A stretch of DNA of 64,000 bases from Sisyra terminalis (taxonomy: Eukaryota > Arthropoda > Insecta > Neuroptera > Sisyridae), in assembly GCA_958496175.1 (NCBI GenBank), contig OY292276.1, positions 33,128,449-33,192,448 on the forward strand, written 5' to 3'. A program made the position numbers and the translations under genes. The notes beneath the pieces are model-generated. The model was given only the letters and a program-made list of their open reading frames with translations. It did no database searches and was not told where the DNA came from. This document shows, in pieces, positions 35,956 to 48,056 of this stretch. The stretch's first letter is position 1, and each line of letters starts with the position of its first letter.

Positions 35956-37044
35956 AATAAAATCTCCCTACATTCATAATATTTTTGAATTTATAAATTA
36001 TATTCTATGAAACTGCATTATTCAAAAATATAATTTCTAAGAATGGTGACAGTTCTTCGGAATTGCAGATTTTTTTAATAATTTATATACAATTATCCCT
36101 TATCAGTGGACAACTTCATAGATATTGCCAACAATTCGCTTAACCGTTACAGATTATGAACGTTGTTTCAATAAATTTGAATTTATTAAAACAGATCAAC
36201 GTAGATATATAATAAAGATCAACGATGACAATGAAAGATTGAATAGCATGGCGATTTTGTGAATCGAAAATAAAATTACTAGTATTATAAAAACGAATGC
36301 AAACCTCTATATTTAATTTGTTAATTTTATGAGAGGGTGTCAAAGTTAATTTTTCAAAAGTTACTATATTTTGTGGTGCATATCTTAAAGTAGACATAAT
36401 GAGTATGATGACAGAAACAAAACGAAAAGCGGTAAAATTTTATAATTATTTAATAAAACTTCTAGGAATCAAGGAATATAAAACACGCATTACTTTATCT
36501 TTTTAATGACAAGATTTAAAGTTAATGACTTAAAATTAATGAATGACGTCATAATTAAGAAAATGAATATGGATGCTAGGCGGAAGTGTAGTGTTCGGGG
36601 TCTCTTAGTCAAGAGGCCTGATATCATTACCGTTTGTATTACTAACTCATTTTTTACATTTGGATCGTTCAAAAAAGTATGTTTGATAAGTAAAATATGT
36701 TTGTAGCTCTCAATGTTTTTCAAGAAAATATTTATGTAGCTTTAGTTGAGAATGGAAATTTCGGTACAGCGGAATTTGTCAATTTGTATAAGGAAATAGT
36801 GGAGTTTTAATAAATACAAAGAGCTGTGATTATTTAAATTACCTAGTGTATAATTTTGGAACCCAAAAATGACGTCACAAGCGGTGCCATGACACTTCCA
36901 AACGTTTTGGCGTGGATTTCAAATTTAAAAACTAAAATATCAAGTTTTGCTACTGATCCTGTAGTTCTTGAGTAAAAATGTTATTTTTCAAAAGTCAAAA
37001 TAATAAAAAGGAAATGTTATATATTTCGACAAAAGAATGTGGGT
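35956..37044. other. AT-rich spacer
   Basis: No gene. Two overlapping frames at 36490-36723 lie on opposite strands and are not supported. A hairpin GGTCTCTT-AGTC-AAGAGGCC (36599-36618) is present. Confidence 0.4.
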
Positions 37045-37200
37045 AGAAATACGTATGAGTGAAACCCAAATATAATAATTATTGTCTCTCTTTGTTTGAA
37101 TTAACTGATTGTAACTGTCATTTTGACTTCATTCAATTGTTAATTTTTGTCATTTGTCGGTTGTGTCAGTGTTAGCTGTGTATATCTCACGGGTAGCTAC
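37045..37200 (-). repeat. Interspersed repeat B, copy 4
   Basis: The best preserved 5' end on the minus strand: GTAGCTACCCGTGAGATATA, then ACAGCTAACACTGACACAAC, CGACAAATGACAAAAATTAA and CAATTGAATGAAGTC, ending GGGTTTCACTCATACGTA. TACGTATGAG / AATACGTATT words near both ends may be short terminal inverted repeats. Confidence 0.75.
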
Positions 37201-38880
37201 TAGTAATACGTATTGCTGAACGGTACGCAAAGATAGTTTTAATACCTAAACAAGGATAAGCTCCTTACAATTTCTCAACAAACTCGTAACAGTAAGTATT
37301 CTTATATAAACAAATCTAACTGTAGTTTTTCTTTCATTTAAGAAAGTTTATTCTGAATTTATGTTTTCTTTAAGATATCGTTTTTTTTTTTGGTTTCTTA
37401 ATCATTGATCACATACAATCATGCCTTTTCCAGAAAACATACCCATTTTTGGTATTTGGTAGTTAGTTTTTGGTACTGGTACTTGATTTTGGGTACATAA
37501 TAATAATTGAATCTAAAAATGTATTTTTCTTAAGTATATTTAATGTACTTTCCTATATCGATAAAAGTTGTGTTTCCAATAGTCTTTTTCAAGAAAAAAC
37601 ACGAAAAAAAAAACGATAATCTTTAATCAGGCCACATGAAACAAAGAGAATAAAACTTGTACAGCTCTACATTGGATATTTTCAAGATGTAATCTTTTAA
37701 ATATAATAATCTTCCCAATTCTTTTGTTTCCGTCTCAGATATCATTTTTCAGATATTGATATTTGACAAGGATTGTTACTTTCGAGGAAATTCTATCTTC
37801 AAGTAAAAGCCTGCACAAAGTTAATTACGAAAATATTTAATCACAACTAATCGACCTTAATCACAATTACAATAATAAAACAGGAAAGTTTGTAGGAAGA
37901 AAAGAAAGAATGAAATAATATCCTTGATTTTTTATGGATGAAGTGGGAAATGTCGACCAACCACGTCAGAGAATTTATATAGAAGTATTTGGTTATTAGT
38001 CTTTGGGGGTTGACGACTTACAGATTGCAAATTGCCTTCGAAGTGAGTTATGAACGTGGAATAGAAGTGATCGCTTACAACGATTGGATTTAAAACGAGC
38101 ATTGCAATTGAAAACCTATTTGAAAAATATAAAACTAAAGTTTTTTATGTCCTTTTAAGCATTTTAGAAGGAACAACTTGTTTCTAGCAACTAAAACCGT
38201 AAACTTAGTAAGTAAAACTTTTTTTTCATAAAATGACCAATTTACTATAAAATAACAAAGAGAATTTGAAAAAAAATGGAGAGTGTTTCTACAAACAGGA
38301 GGATAGTATTAATTAAATGGTAAATAGGTCTTACCCTCTAATATGTTGATTAATAAGTAGCTATAGTCTCATAATCGATATAGTTAAAAGACTACCTATA
38401 ATTAAGGTGTAACATTGTAATCTTTTTTTGTTGACGAATACAGGTAAATATAGGTATATAACATTAAAACCGAAAGTGATTTTTGAATTTCGTTTTACTA
38501 CTCTTACTTTATTTCAACCAAGGTCTTAATTAGCGATTCTAAGGTTTATAAAATTCTACATATCTAGCAAAATCAAACTATTTAAACACCATAGAAAATA
38601 TATATAAAGAATTAGAATCACTGAGACTGAATCACTAGATTGAACGTACTCCATGAGCTTCATGTTAAGCTTAAATTGTCATTTCTCTCCAATTTGCCAG
38701 GGGCTCGTACCCCTTCCAAAACATATTTGTACATATAAATATATATATTCTCCTTTCTAAGTTGGCCAATGGAGCAGAGCGTAATAATTCTAACAACAGC
38801 TACGAGAGAGCGCTGATTTTAAGGAAAGGAAAGAAAATCGGGACCCGATGACATTCAATATATTTTTGATAGATTTATGA
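37201..38880. other. AT-rich spacer, nothing firmly recognised
   Basis: No gene. CCAGGGGCTCGTACCCCTTC near 38697 looks like a hAT-style left terminus, but no matching right end was found. Confidence 0.4.
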
Positions 38881-39037
38881 CCAGGTTCACACCAGTCATA
38901 CAATCTCTTTCTCCAAAGCTGATAGGTGTTGGGTTCGAATCATGTAAATTTCCAATTTTTTTCGATTTACGGATTTTTATTAACCCTAGAGTCACTGAAG
39001 ATCTTGGTAACCATAAAGCGACAGTAAATAACAACTA
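38881..39037 (+). mobile_element. tRNA-derived SINE, copy 5
   Basis: The head is eroded, but AAGCTGATAGGTGTTGGGTT with B box GGTTCGAATCA is intact. The full body follows: TTTCGATTTACGGATTTTTA, TTAACCCTAGAGTCACTGAA, CATAAAGCGACAGTAAATAA. This is the best-preserved 3' region of the family. Confidence 0.85.
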
Positions 39038-40049
39038 GAAAAAGTTAAGTTTCTTAAATTGTAACAATGATGGAAAAAATAAATTTACTAGGTTTTTTTT
39101 TCTGTTATTGGGGGAGTATTCTCTTAATTATCTTTTCAAGACTACATTGTGACTCAATAAAAAAGCTCAAGACAAAATAACTCTAATATAGTGATAAAAA
39201 AATAGCCAGAAGAGATTTCGTCTGTTTAAATTTAAAAATAAATTATAAGAATAAAAATAATACAAATAGTCTCTAAATTAAAAAATATGGCTGCCTATGA
39301 TAAGACACAAGAAAAAGAAGAAGAGCAGATTGTGTATATGTAGGGAACAATGGCCATACAACTTGCTAAAAGAATCGAAAAATTGTTTTCGAAATCCTAT
39401 AGAGGAACTAGACATAGAGTTTCCAAGAATCAACGTTCTTGGCTATCGTTAAAAAAGAAAGAAAAGCCAGGTCCTTTTTCTTTTCTAATGGCAAGTGAAA
39501 GAAACAGCTAGTAACTCTGCAATCAGTGTCCAACTGAAACTAATTTTTTGATAACTGAAATCAGGTGCACATTAAAATTTATATTATAACGTTGTATTTT
39601 TATTAAATTAGGAGATTCAATAGAGTTTCGCATTAACAGGTACAGCGTGGAATTTTGCGGGTTGTCAAGGGAGGTATTTTTATCGTTATTTTTGCGCTAA
39701 AATAGATATTTTCAAAAATATAGTGATTTTCATCAAAACTTCATTGCAAAAGTATACAGTATAAGTTACAATAGATGCAGCGTGGTATGCTGCAGGTTGC
39801 TAAGGGAGATATTTTTCAAGTTTCACGAACATGTTTTTATTAAATTCAGAATAATAGGGGAAAAACGAAGGGAAATTTTTACCGATTTTATTTCATTATT
39901 TTTTTTGGTAGAAGTGAATAACCGAAAGGATATTTTTGGTTTTATAAATCGGTATCAAGGTGTAGATCAACTGGTAAATTCGATAATAATCAATACTGAT
40001 TGTAACTGATTAGTAATTGGCATTTGTTATTGGTAGTAAATGGTATGTG
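39038..40049. other. AT-rich spacer, nothing recognised
   Basis: No gene. The 75-codon frame at 39782-40009 has no recognisable motif. Related wording (GGTACAGCGTGGAATTTTGC, and GATGCAGCGTGGTATGCTGC about 130 bp later) suggests a short local duplication. Confidence 0.4.
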
Positions 40050-40228
40050 CAGGGGTGGATAAAGGTGTGCGCTAGCTGGGTGACTACACGAGGTGCTAAA
40101 GTTGAGGGACGTCGAATAAACTTCTTTGATTCTTTTTGTCGCTTATTTTTAAATTTATATATTACTAAATAAAAGGATATCAACATTTATTTTGCTCCTG
40201 GCGCTCAAAATCCTAGAACCGGTGCTTG
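40050..40228. mobile_element. hAT-type MITE (~179 bp) with perfect flanking repeat
   Basis: Begins CAGGGGTGGATAAAGG and ends CCTAGAACCGGTGCTTG, giving imperfect inverted termini. The 10-mer TGGTATGTGC occurs exactly at 40041-40050 and 40227-40236 and contains the 8-bp target duplication. An identical duplication implies a recent insertion. Non-coding. Confidence 0.85.
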
Positions 40229-40449
40229 GTATGTGCCTTTAATTATAACAAATAGTGACAAATAGTAATTGGTGAGTAATTTCAATAATCATGAATAGTG
40301 AGTTTTTTTAAGCGTAAAGGAACACATAAGCACTAGAGAAACATAAATATTAACTATAATAATCTATTATATGAAATAAAAGCAAAAATATTATTGAAAA
40401 TGTAAATATATTTAAACTATTTATTTACAGCTACATAAAATAAATTTGT

Positions 40450-40638
40450 CAGGTTTTTTGAATCAATTTAATTTATTGTTTTTCAATTCCGCTACGTTTC
40501 ATCACGTATCGTAACTTCCTCAGGCATCTAATACATAAAAATATTATAAGATGGTATAAGATGCCTGCAGAAGTCACGATACGTGACGAAACGTAGCTGA
40601 ATTGAAAAACAATAAATTAAATTGATCCAAAAAACATG
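40450..40638. mobile_element. Foldback element with inverted hammerhead-like cores
   Basis: Arms 40450-40527 and 40561-40638 (78 nt) match at about 70 positions; the loop is 33 nt. Each arm contains a hammerhead-like series. Left, minus strand: CTGAGGA (40517-40523), stem TTACG-ATA-CGTGA, GAAAC. Right, plus strand: a degenerate CTGCAGA, perfect stem GTCACG-ATA-CGTGAC (40573-40587), GAAACGTA (40588-40595). Both read GAAACGTAGC outwards. Stem I cannot be closed convincingly. No coding capacity. Confidence 0.75.
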
Positions 40639-40822
40639 AAAAAAATACTTTATGAATATTTATATGGGATTTCAGGATAATATACTATAATATTAACACT
40701 ATTATAGAATAGACTGATAGGGCAACGTCGGCTGGATTCAGCTAGATATATTTTTGTAATATTGTTATATTAATATTTTTACTCAAAAATATAAAATATT
40801 CAGAAAAAAAAACTGATAAATC

Positions 40823-41038
40823 TAGCGGCGTAGCGTACGATTTCGCCGTCCGAGGCCGATCGGAATTTTGCCGCTTCCTATTTTCATCATTAGCCAAGAA
40901 ATTGGTAAAAAGTCAATTACTTTCGTGTTTTCCTAAAAGCAAAATCTTTTATGGAATTACGTCAATATACCATCCCAATTTTATGTGCCGCCCGGGACTA
41001 TGTACCTCTTCTCCCGCAACTATCACGCTACGCTACTG
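40823..41038. mobile_element. hAT-type MITE (216 bp)
   Basis: Ends TAGCGGCGTAGCGTACGA and ATCACGCTACGCTACTG form inverted termini around GTAGCGT. Flanks GATAAATC (40815-40822) and AATAAATC (41039-41046) match at 7/8. The ends are notably GC-rich (GCCGTCCGAGGCCGATCGG near the left, GCCGCCCGGGAC near the right). Non-coding. Confidence 0.8.
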
Positions 41039-41046
41039 AATAAATC

Positions 41047-42644
41047 CAAACCTTAAATTTCTATGTGTAAAACAATGCGTCTTTGAAAAAATAATGCACT
41101 GGTAGTTTCGCAGAAGTTCATCTTGAGAAATGATGTGATTATAATCTACAACAGGCAGAATTCTACACATCCTTCCAAAATAGAATATCAGGAGAAATTT
41201 GAAAACAAGAATTTTCATTCTTCAGAAACAAAAATATAATAATAATTTTGTAATATATAGTAGTCCAGATTCAAAAGAAAATCAATGAGCAGCGATAACA
41301 TTTATTTAGATTGTGTTAAATATAAATAAAATTTAAAAACTGCACCTCTCATAACTAAATTAATATTTTCTCGGTCAACTCTTGTACAGATTAGGCAATT
41401 TGTATGGGCTAAGATTTAATAATTTCGTCGAATTTCATTATAATTTTTTTGTATTTTTACATAAAACATAGATATTTACGTCATATGCACCTATGCCATT
41501 TTCAAAACCCACGCACCATACGTTGGCACATAGATAGCTGGTTAATGATTCATATATTGTCAAGTTGCGTATAATTTTAAGTATTGTATTACTCAACCTA
41601 AGTTAAAAATAAAAAGAAATCTTGCTCAAATTATTTACTTAACAAAATCTTATTTTAATAAATTTATTTCCTGATTTATATTAACCTATTTCCTTTATTA
41701 TAGTTATGTAAAAACTACGTGGAAATAAAACATTTTTACGGAAAACAATCCAAAAATCCAAAAATAGTCTTATAAACTTACTTTTTTATATGTTAATTCA
41801 AGGACGGGATATAAAATATGACGAAAGTTTATTTTAAGTAATTTTTTTCTGGTCTTACTCACCATAATTTACTGGCTAAAGAAGAGAAAATGGTTTTATT
41901 CTTTACAAGTATAAAAAAAATATTGTTCAATAATGATATTCATTTAATATTAAATTTCCTGAATGAATGAAATAATGTTTCAAATCTTTGTAACTAAAAT
42001 TTTCATACGGCTGATTGATTTAATTAATTTTTTTTCATTTGGGATTTGCTTAAGTTTTTTGGGTAAAAATTATTGTTTCGTTTTTTTTTGTTTTATACAA
42101 AACCGTTTCTAATACATGAAAGTATTAAAAAATATAAATACTAAAGGAATATAATTTAAAATTTTTATTTTATTTTTTATTTAAAATACAATACTGACTT
42201 TTTTTACAATTTTAGGTGTGGTTTTCAAAATTTCAAAAGATTTGATAAAATGAAATATATGTACTGTTGCGATTTAAGTTCTTCTTTTTTTAAGTTTATA
42301 GATAAATCATTCCTATTGGTTTAAAAACTCCTTTCTTTCGATAAGAAACATAGCACGTTAGCAATTACAATTTTTAGCAAAAAATAAACAGAATTTTTTG
42401 ATAAACCTTGAATTATGACTTTTGCAAAACTTAATGAAGTATTAACGTCCTAGTTTTCTTCGGTATTTTTTTTAATTTTCAACTTTAAGGAAATAATAAC
42501 GGGTTGAAACGTTTTATTCAAATTTTTACTAAATTTACATAATTGGAAAAATTTTAAATGGACAATTGTCCAACTAGATAAAAAAAAATTATTTTCTTAC
42601 GGGTCGAAAAATTTCCCGGAGCTATTGATACGAAAAGAATAAGT
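41047..42644. other. AT-rich spacer, nothing recognised
   Basis: No gene or repeat could be supported. Confidence 0.45.
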
Positions 42645-42800
42645 ATAGTAAAACCTACGTAAGTTAAACCTCTATAACTGGAAAAGCTCTAAAACTCGAA
42701 AAAATGTTTTGGTCCCTTTCTTTCAAGCTCCAAAACTTCCATTCGAAATCTCAACTCTCATACTGAATTCATACAAATTATTTTGGTACATATTTTTACC
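42645..42800. mobile_element. Possible pogo/Tc1-type MITE end
   Basis: TATAGTAAAACCTACGTAAG, CCTCTATAACTGGAAAAGC and CTAAAACTCGAAAAAATG resemble the repeated 'ACCTC.ATAACTCGAAA' modules at pogo/Tigger-like termini, with TA at the edge. The matching right end was not found. Confidence 0.35.
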
Positions 42801-43152
42801 CTATAACTCACTATACCCTTTTAGTTTTATTTAAATTATTTCTATTTTTCTGTTATTATATTTACTTTTGTTTCAATTAAACCAAATATATGGAATATAT
42901 AATTATACACTACGCTTTTAAAGAATTTTTTACGCTTTTAAAGATATCAATAAGGCACGTTTGGGGTACCTATGAATAATATGTTTATTTAAATAAGAGA
43001 AATTGAAGTTATGTACTTCAAGACAATGTATAAAATTATTCATCAATATAGTCGATTTTTTAATGTCTCGCTGACGAAGTAGCAGGTATCGATTAGTCAA
43101 TATATAATAGAGTAAAATTTGTATCAGAAGTGACCAATCCAATTAATATTGC

Positions 43153-43366
43153 GGGGCTTTATGGAAATGGATCATAACTCCGTGGAACACATATAAAACT
43201 ATATGTCTGCATATAAGATTTAGATATACTGTATACATATATTGATTTCCATCACTTTGGTCACTGTAAAATAAGTATATTTTATAAAATATATACGCAG
43301 GTTGGAAAAATGGTCAAGTCATGGCGAGCCGTATGCGACCCGTGGACCACAGGTTGGCTACCTCTG
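43153..43366. mobile_element. Left-truncated hAT-type MITE, family of 55789-56060
   Basis: TTATGGAAATGGATCATAAC and CTCCGTGGAACACATA match the 55-kb copy. The right part has GCGACCCGTGG and terminus GGTTGGCTACCTCTG. The left terminus is missing. Confidence 0.65.
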
Positions 43367-45188
43367 ATTTAGATAATAAATTTAAAAAAAACTAGAAATA
43401 GGTTCATTTTGAAGCATTAAGTGCTACAATAAATGGAAAACCAAACATTTATGCCAAAAAAATGGACAAAACCCTTAAAATCTTCTATAGTAGGGTATGA
43501 AATGTAATAATATATTGAATAGTTTACAAAGTAATGCATTGTAAAAAGTGATGCAATTATTACTTATTATGTAATTATTGAGTTCATTGTTTGTGATAAG
43601 TTTGATTTAATCTCATTGCTGTTGTCTTTACTATTCCATGTAATGTTTTATAATTCTAAAATGGTAGTATTTGATGTTGTAACTTACAAATAGAAATAAA
43701 AATGATCGATTGTTTACCATTACAAATTATACTTTAACCCATAAGTTACAAAGAAAATGACCATATGTTTCAAAATGTTCCATTCAATGTACATTGAATG
43801 AAAATGAAAATTAATGTTAATAAAACTTTCAGGACTGACTACAAGATATGTTCACATGTACATTATCGTTTTAACGTTTATTTTTGAATCAATACACATG
43901 GAATGCATTAAAGCGGCAAAAGCTTTTAGCAAAAGACACAAAAAAACCTACTTACCTATATTTTATTCTCAAATGAACAATATACTATGCAATTATGGAT
44001 TGAAAGGCAAATATTATATTGTGCAAGTCAATTGCTATTTGGATGGGTAGATGGTTTTTTTTTCTTTCATTTTAAACTGTTTAAACAGTCTTATTCTAAA
44101 TAATGAGTCTCATTATTGTAGGTCTTGGGAGTAAAATTATTTATGATTAAGTATGAAGAAGCCTCAATGCATAAGACTAATATTATTTTTTTCTTATCTC
44201 CAATAAACTCATACCTCTGCGTATAAAAGATTGTAATATTTTGAATAAAAAAACGTAGTAATTATAATTAAATATCTACTTTATATTGTTAAGTAATTAA
44301 AAAATGAAATTGGTCAATGATTTGAATTTCTCAAACCAATTGAAGTTCTATTGAAAATTTTAACACGCTATAACGTTTGTTTGCTTAACATTTCAATTGA
44401 TAAAAGAAAAAGAGATTAAATTATGCTGACCGAAATAAATTAAATTGAATCATGATATATGTTAAATGTTATTAATTATATTATCTCTTTAGTTAATACT
44501 CATCGTTGGCAATTCGTTGTTTAAATTGTATAAACAATGGACACATAATGATAATTTCCTGTTTAACTGAGTTGAATTGAAAGTTGAGACATGCTTATGC
44601 ATCAGACAGACTGTTGACTGATAATGGAGATTGAATTGGGAGTCAATCCCTATAGGATATTGTCAAACAATACAATGACGGTGGATCAATTAACACATTA
44701 ACATTCTTCACAATGTCTCCAATTGAGGCAATGTATGCTGTCGTTGGCGGATGTGCGTGACACGAGGACTGTTTTAATGTCAATAGAAGCATTACTTTTA
44801 TGCTATCCAAAACCACCATTCTCATCGGTAGACTTTCCGGAATTAAATAAATTTTTGCTTTGCATTCAATACGGAAGCATTCCGTTGGTCTCATTATCAT
44901 AATTAACACCGTTTGCAGTTTGGTTTGAGTATTCGATTTTCTTTTCCATCTATAGTAATATAATGAAGATAATATTTGTAAGTTTGTGTGTTATAAGTAA
45001 TCTCCGGAGCTACTGGATCTGATTTTAGAAATTCTTTCACTGATACCAAGCATCGTTTTCCTAAAATGTAACAAGCTATGCTTGGTGAAACTAAAAAAAG
45101 TGAGTGTGTACTTGGGGATTGGTGTACTTATGGTTTTAAAAAGAAAATATCATAACAGATTTTGCTTTATTATAACTATTAAGTACAG
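43367..45188. other. AT-rich spacer containing a GC-richer island
   Basis: Mostly featureless. The island at 44643-44909 is described separately. The frame at 43814-44050 has no recognisable motif. Confidence 0.4.
44643..44909 (-). other. GC-richer island with an unidentified 88-codon frame
   Basis: A hand count of 44651-44900 gives 93 G+C in 250 (37%), clearly above the surroundings. The minus strand has an 88-codon open frame (MLIMIMRPTECFRIECKAKI...) and a plus-strand frame reads TFFTMSPIEAMYAVVGGCA before a stop, then HEDCFNVNRSI. I recognise neither. It could be an exon, a worn gene fragment or an old transposon piece. No splice signals, start context or poly-A site can be argued. Not called as a gene. 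Confidence 0.15.
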
Positions 45189-45290
45189 TCGCTATCCGTA
45201 AAATTACAAAAATTGACAATTGAATGAAATCGAAATGACAGTTGAAACAAATGACAACAATCAGTTAGTTTAAATAGAAGATAATTACAC
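45189..45290 (+). repeat. Interspersed repeat B, copy 5
   Basis: Shortened copy: CGCTATCCGTAAAATTAC, AAAAATTGACAATTGAATGA, AATGACAGTTGAAACAAATG, AACAATCAGTTAGTTTAAAT. A block of about 40 bp present in copies 1, 2 and 4 is missing. Confidence 0.7.
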
Positions 45291-45494
45291 AGGTTTGCGA
45301 TCTTAAAATTGCCTTAAATACAATACTATATTTTTATTGTAATTTTTGTCCTAATTATGGAAAAAATAGTGAAACAAATTAATCACGTAAGGTATTGTTG
45401 CAAATCACAATTGAAAAGTAGTTTTTTCGACCAAAATCGGGGGCCCAAATCGAACCATTTTTTCTAAATCGAAATGGTAGTACCGGACCTCTCA

Positions 45495-45995
45495 CTACTA
45501 GCGCTGGTGTCGTTTTATCTTCCGTTGTTAAGAGAAACAAGCTGTTTAATTTCTCAAACAAAAAATTAATCTCACTTGAGTGTTTCGATCACTTGAGTGA
45601 TTCTTTGTAGTAATTTTGGTACAATAACTTTATTTTTGACAAACTTGGTATAATAAAATTACTTTGAGAAACTTGGCACAAAAACTTTACAGGTCGACGA
45701 TCGGCTCAATAATGATTAATAATTTGTTATTTGTTCTATTTTCAATATTGTTAACAATGAAAATCATTTTGTTATTTTCATTGTTTTCATTATTAAATTC
45801 ATTGCCATCGTTCTAAATCAAAATTTGAATTTCATGGCCATCTTGTGATTTGAACCAAGTTTCTTAACACAAGCTGATACGAAGTTTAAAAGTGAGAGCG
45901 AAATAACACTAATCATTTCTGTTATCTCGTTTTCACTTTTAACCTTCGTATGGGTTCATTTCCCATCCCCCAACGGAAGATAAAATGATACTTGC
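45495..45995. mobile_element. Foldback element L (~500 bp)
   Basis: Outer inverted pair: GTGTCGTTTTATCTTCCGTT (about 45508-45527) and CAACGGAAGATAAAATGATA (about 45969-45988). Inner pair: CGAAGTTTAAAAGTGAGAGC... and its complement ending ...CACTTTTAACCTTCG form a hairpin of about 29 bp near 45880-45950. The 60-codon frame over the left end is not supported. Confidence 0.6.
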
Positions 45996-46036
45996 AAAAG
46001 AACTCGCACTGATTAGAAATAACACTTTTTTTTAAA

Positions 46037-46202
46037 TTGTTTTTTACCGTCGCTATATTACTACTACGATCTTTTGCGACTCTAGGGTTAGTAAAAATCT
46101 GTATCCGAGAAATATAGAAAATTTGTTTGAATCGAGGATTGAACCCAACATCTACCGATTTTGGAGCGGGAAGTTTAACCACTCGACCAACAGTACGCTA
46201 GT
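46037..46202 (-). mobile_element. tRNA-derived SINE, copy 6
   Basis: Minus strand: head TACTGTTGGTCGAGTGGTTA (A box intact), then CCAAAATCGGTAGATGTTGG and B box GGTTCAATCCT. The body has CTAACCCTAGAGTCGCAAAA and the tail GTAATATAGCGACGGTAAAA. Nearly full length. Confidence 0.85.
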
Positions 46203-47757
46203 AATTACTTTGAAGTTGTTCAAGTATACTAACAGGACATGCGCAGTAAAGAAATCCCAAATAGGAAATCCTATTTAGAAGTAAATGAATTATTCTCAGT
46301 TTTAGGTCATATAAAAAAAAATCAGCCAAAAAATAATTCAATGATTTCATTACATACGCGTTATTGATATTTTTTTTTATATAACGAGTAAATCAATAAG
46401 ACCACGATTCTAATACCCATAAAAATAAAATTATATAAATGTAGGCCAAATGTTCCAGCATTTTACATTTTTTTGTAGAATTCATATTTTTGTGAGTAAT
46501 AGTGACAGTAAATCGTTGGGGATTTTGATGATAGATATCAGTAGCATAAACGTAAGCACAATGTTGTTTTACAAAAACAGTTATCATTTTCTAAAGCTTG
46601 ATATAAAAAGTGGAGACAGCATTGAGATTATTGTCTTTGCTGTTATATAACTGGGCTATTGCTACAATATGAATTCAACAAAATACGATGGAATCAATAA
46701 TGAATGAAAAACTTTTCGGCTTAAAGGAGGAGCAGAAAACCTTTTACCTGTAAAATACAGTCATAGGCATTAAATTGTATTGTCATACTTACAGTTTTAT
46801 TTTTATTGTATTTTTTTGTTTAAGTTAAAGACAATATGAAGCAATGTAATATTTATGTATATGAATGGAAGAAATTACATTTTTTCACAATTTAAAATAT
46901 TTGACTAAGACATTATAGCCGGATCCATTTACTTTAAATATTTGATTGAAGTTTTGGATAAACAATTAACATATTCTTTAGATGTACTCTTCACATTTTT
47001 TTTTATATTTAAATTTAAATTAATATTATTAGTTTTATTTCTATTGATCACGTGCGAAAATTTCCCTTTTGATTAACTAGTTCTTACTAAATAATATTTA
47101 CTCTTGTATAAAATACATACTAGATAAATAATAAGTAGCTAACTTTAAATATTTGATAATTGGTTAGATGTCAGTACAGAGAAGCTAACCATTTTAAAAT
47201 TATTTTTGAAAAATTGTTACAGTTGATACAAGTTGAATTTTAATGTTGAATTATTTAAAAAGACAAAACTGAAATAGATTGTTGTCAGTTAAAACTTGTT
47301 TTTTAGATTAATTTCTTAATATTTTTGACCTCAACGTAGTTGGTTGAGAAAATATCGAGTCAAGTCAAGTGAGTAGAACAATTTAGAGTTGAAACTTGAA
47401 ATTTAACCACTAGAAGTTATTATGAAGTTTTTGCATTGTAATTTATACTTTTTAATTAGTTTTTAATAATACGGTTATAATAGTTAAATAGGTACATCAA
47501 ATCATAGAATAGAGCTAAGTGTATTATTGCGTTTATTAATTATTATCGTTATTGAAATGGTTTTACCCTTATAAGTTGTAATCAACGCCATGGAATGAAC
47601 TTCTTGAGCAGGAAATTGAAAATTAAATCCAGTTGAATATTGAAAATTTAAAAATAATAATTTGCAAGTTAGAAATATTATTGCATAGATTATGTAATGT
47701 AGTGCCTCTATCTGCGCTTTCGATTTTAATAATTTATCTAATTTTTAATTTCATTGT
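46203..47757. other. AT-rich spacer, nothing recognised
   Basis: No gene or repeat. Frames at 46393-46587 and 46450-46650 overlap on opposite strands and are unsupported. Confidence 0.4.
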
Positions 47758-47928
47758 TGTTATCGTTATTTATCATCGCTTTTTAACTGCCTAGGCTTAA
47801 AGCGATTCTGGAATTAATAAAAAAAAAACCATATTAAGAAATATGGAAAAATTGCTTGATACGAGAATTGAACCGAGCACCTACCGGTTTTGGAACGGCC
47901 ACCCTAACCACTCGGCCATCACTAGGCT
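47758..47928 (-). mobile_element. tRNA-derived SINE, copy 7
   Basis: Minus strand: GCCTAGTGATGGCCGAGTGG is a nearly perfect SINE 5' end with A box TGGCCGAGTGG. It continues GTTAGGGTGGCCGTTCCAAA, ACCGGTAGGTGCTCGGTTC, and B box GGTTCAATTCTCG. The body (ATTCCAGAATCGCTTTAAGC) is diverged; tail GATGATAAATAACGATAAC. It starts 128 bp from copy 8, in the opposite direction. Confidence 0.85.
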
Positions 47929-48056
47929 TAATTTCATAGGTGAAAATTTCAATTTAAAAAACCATATCTTAATTAAAAAAAAATGAATTTAATGTCAGGC
48001 CATTCAAAACTGTATACTTTTTAAGTAATAATAAACAATAAAGTAACGCCTATAAA

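Noticed and set aside
38697..38830. CCAGGGGCTCGTACCCCT as a hAT-style end
   Set aside because: No matching right end or flanking duplication found.
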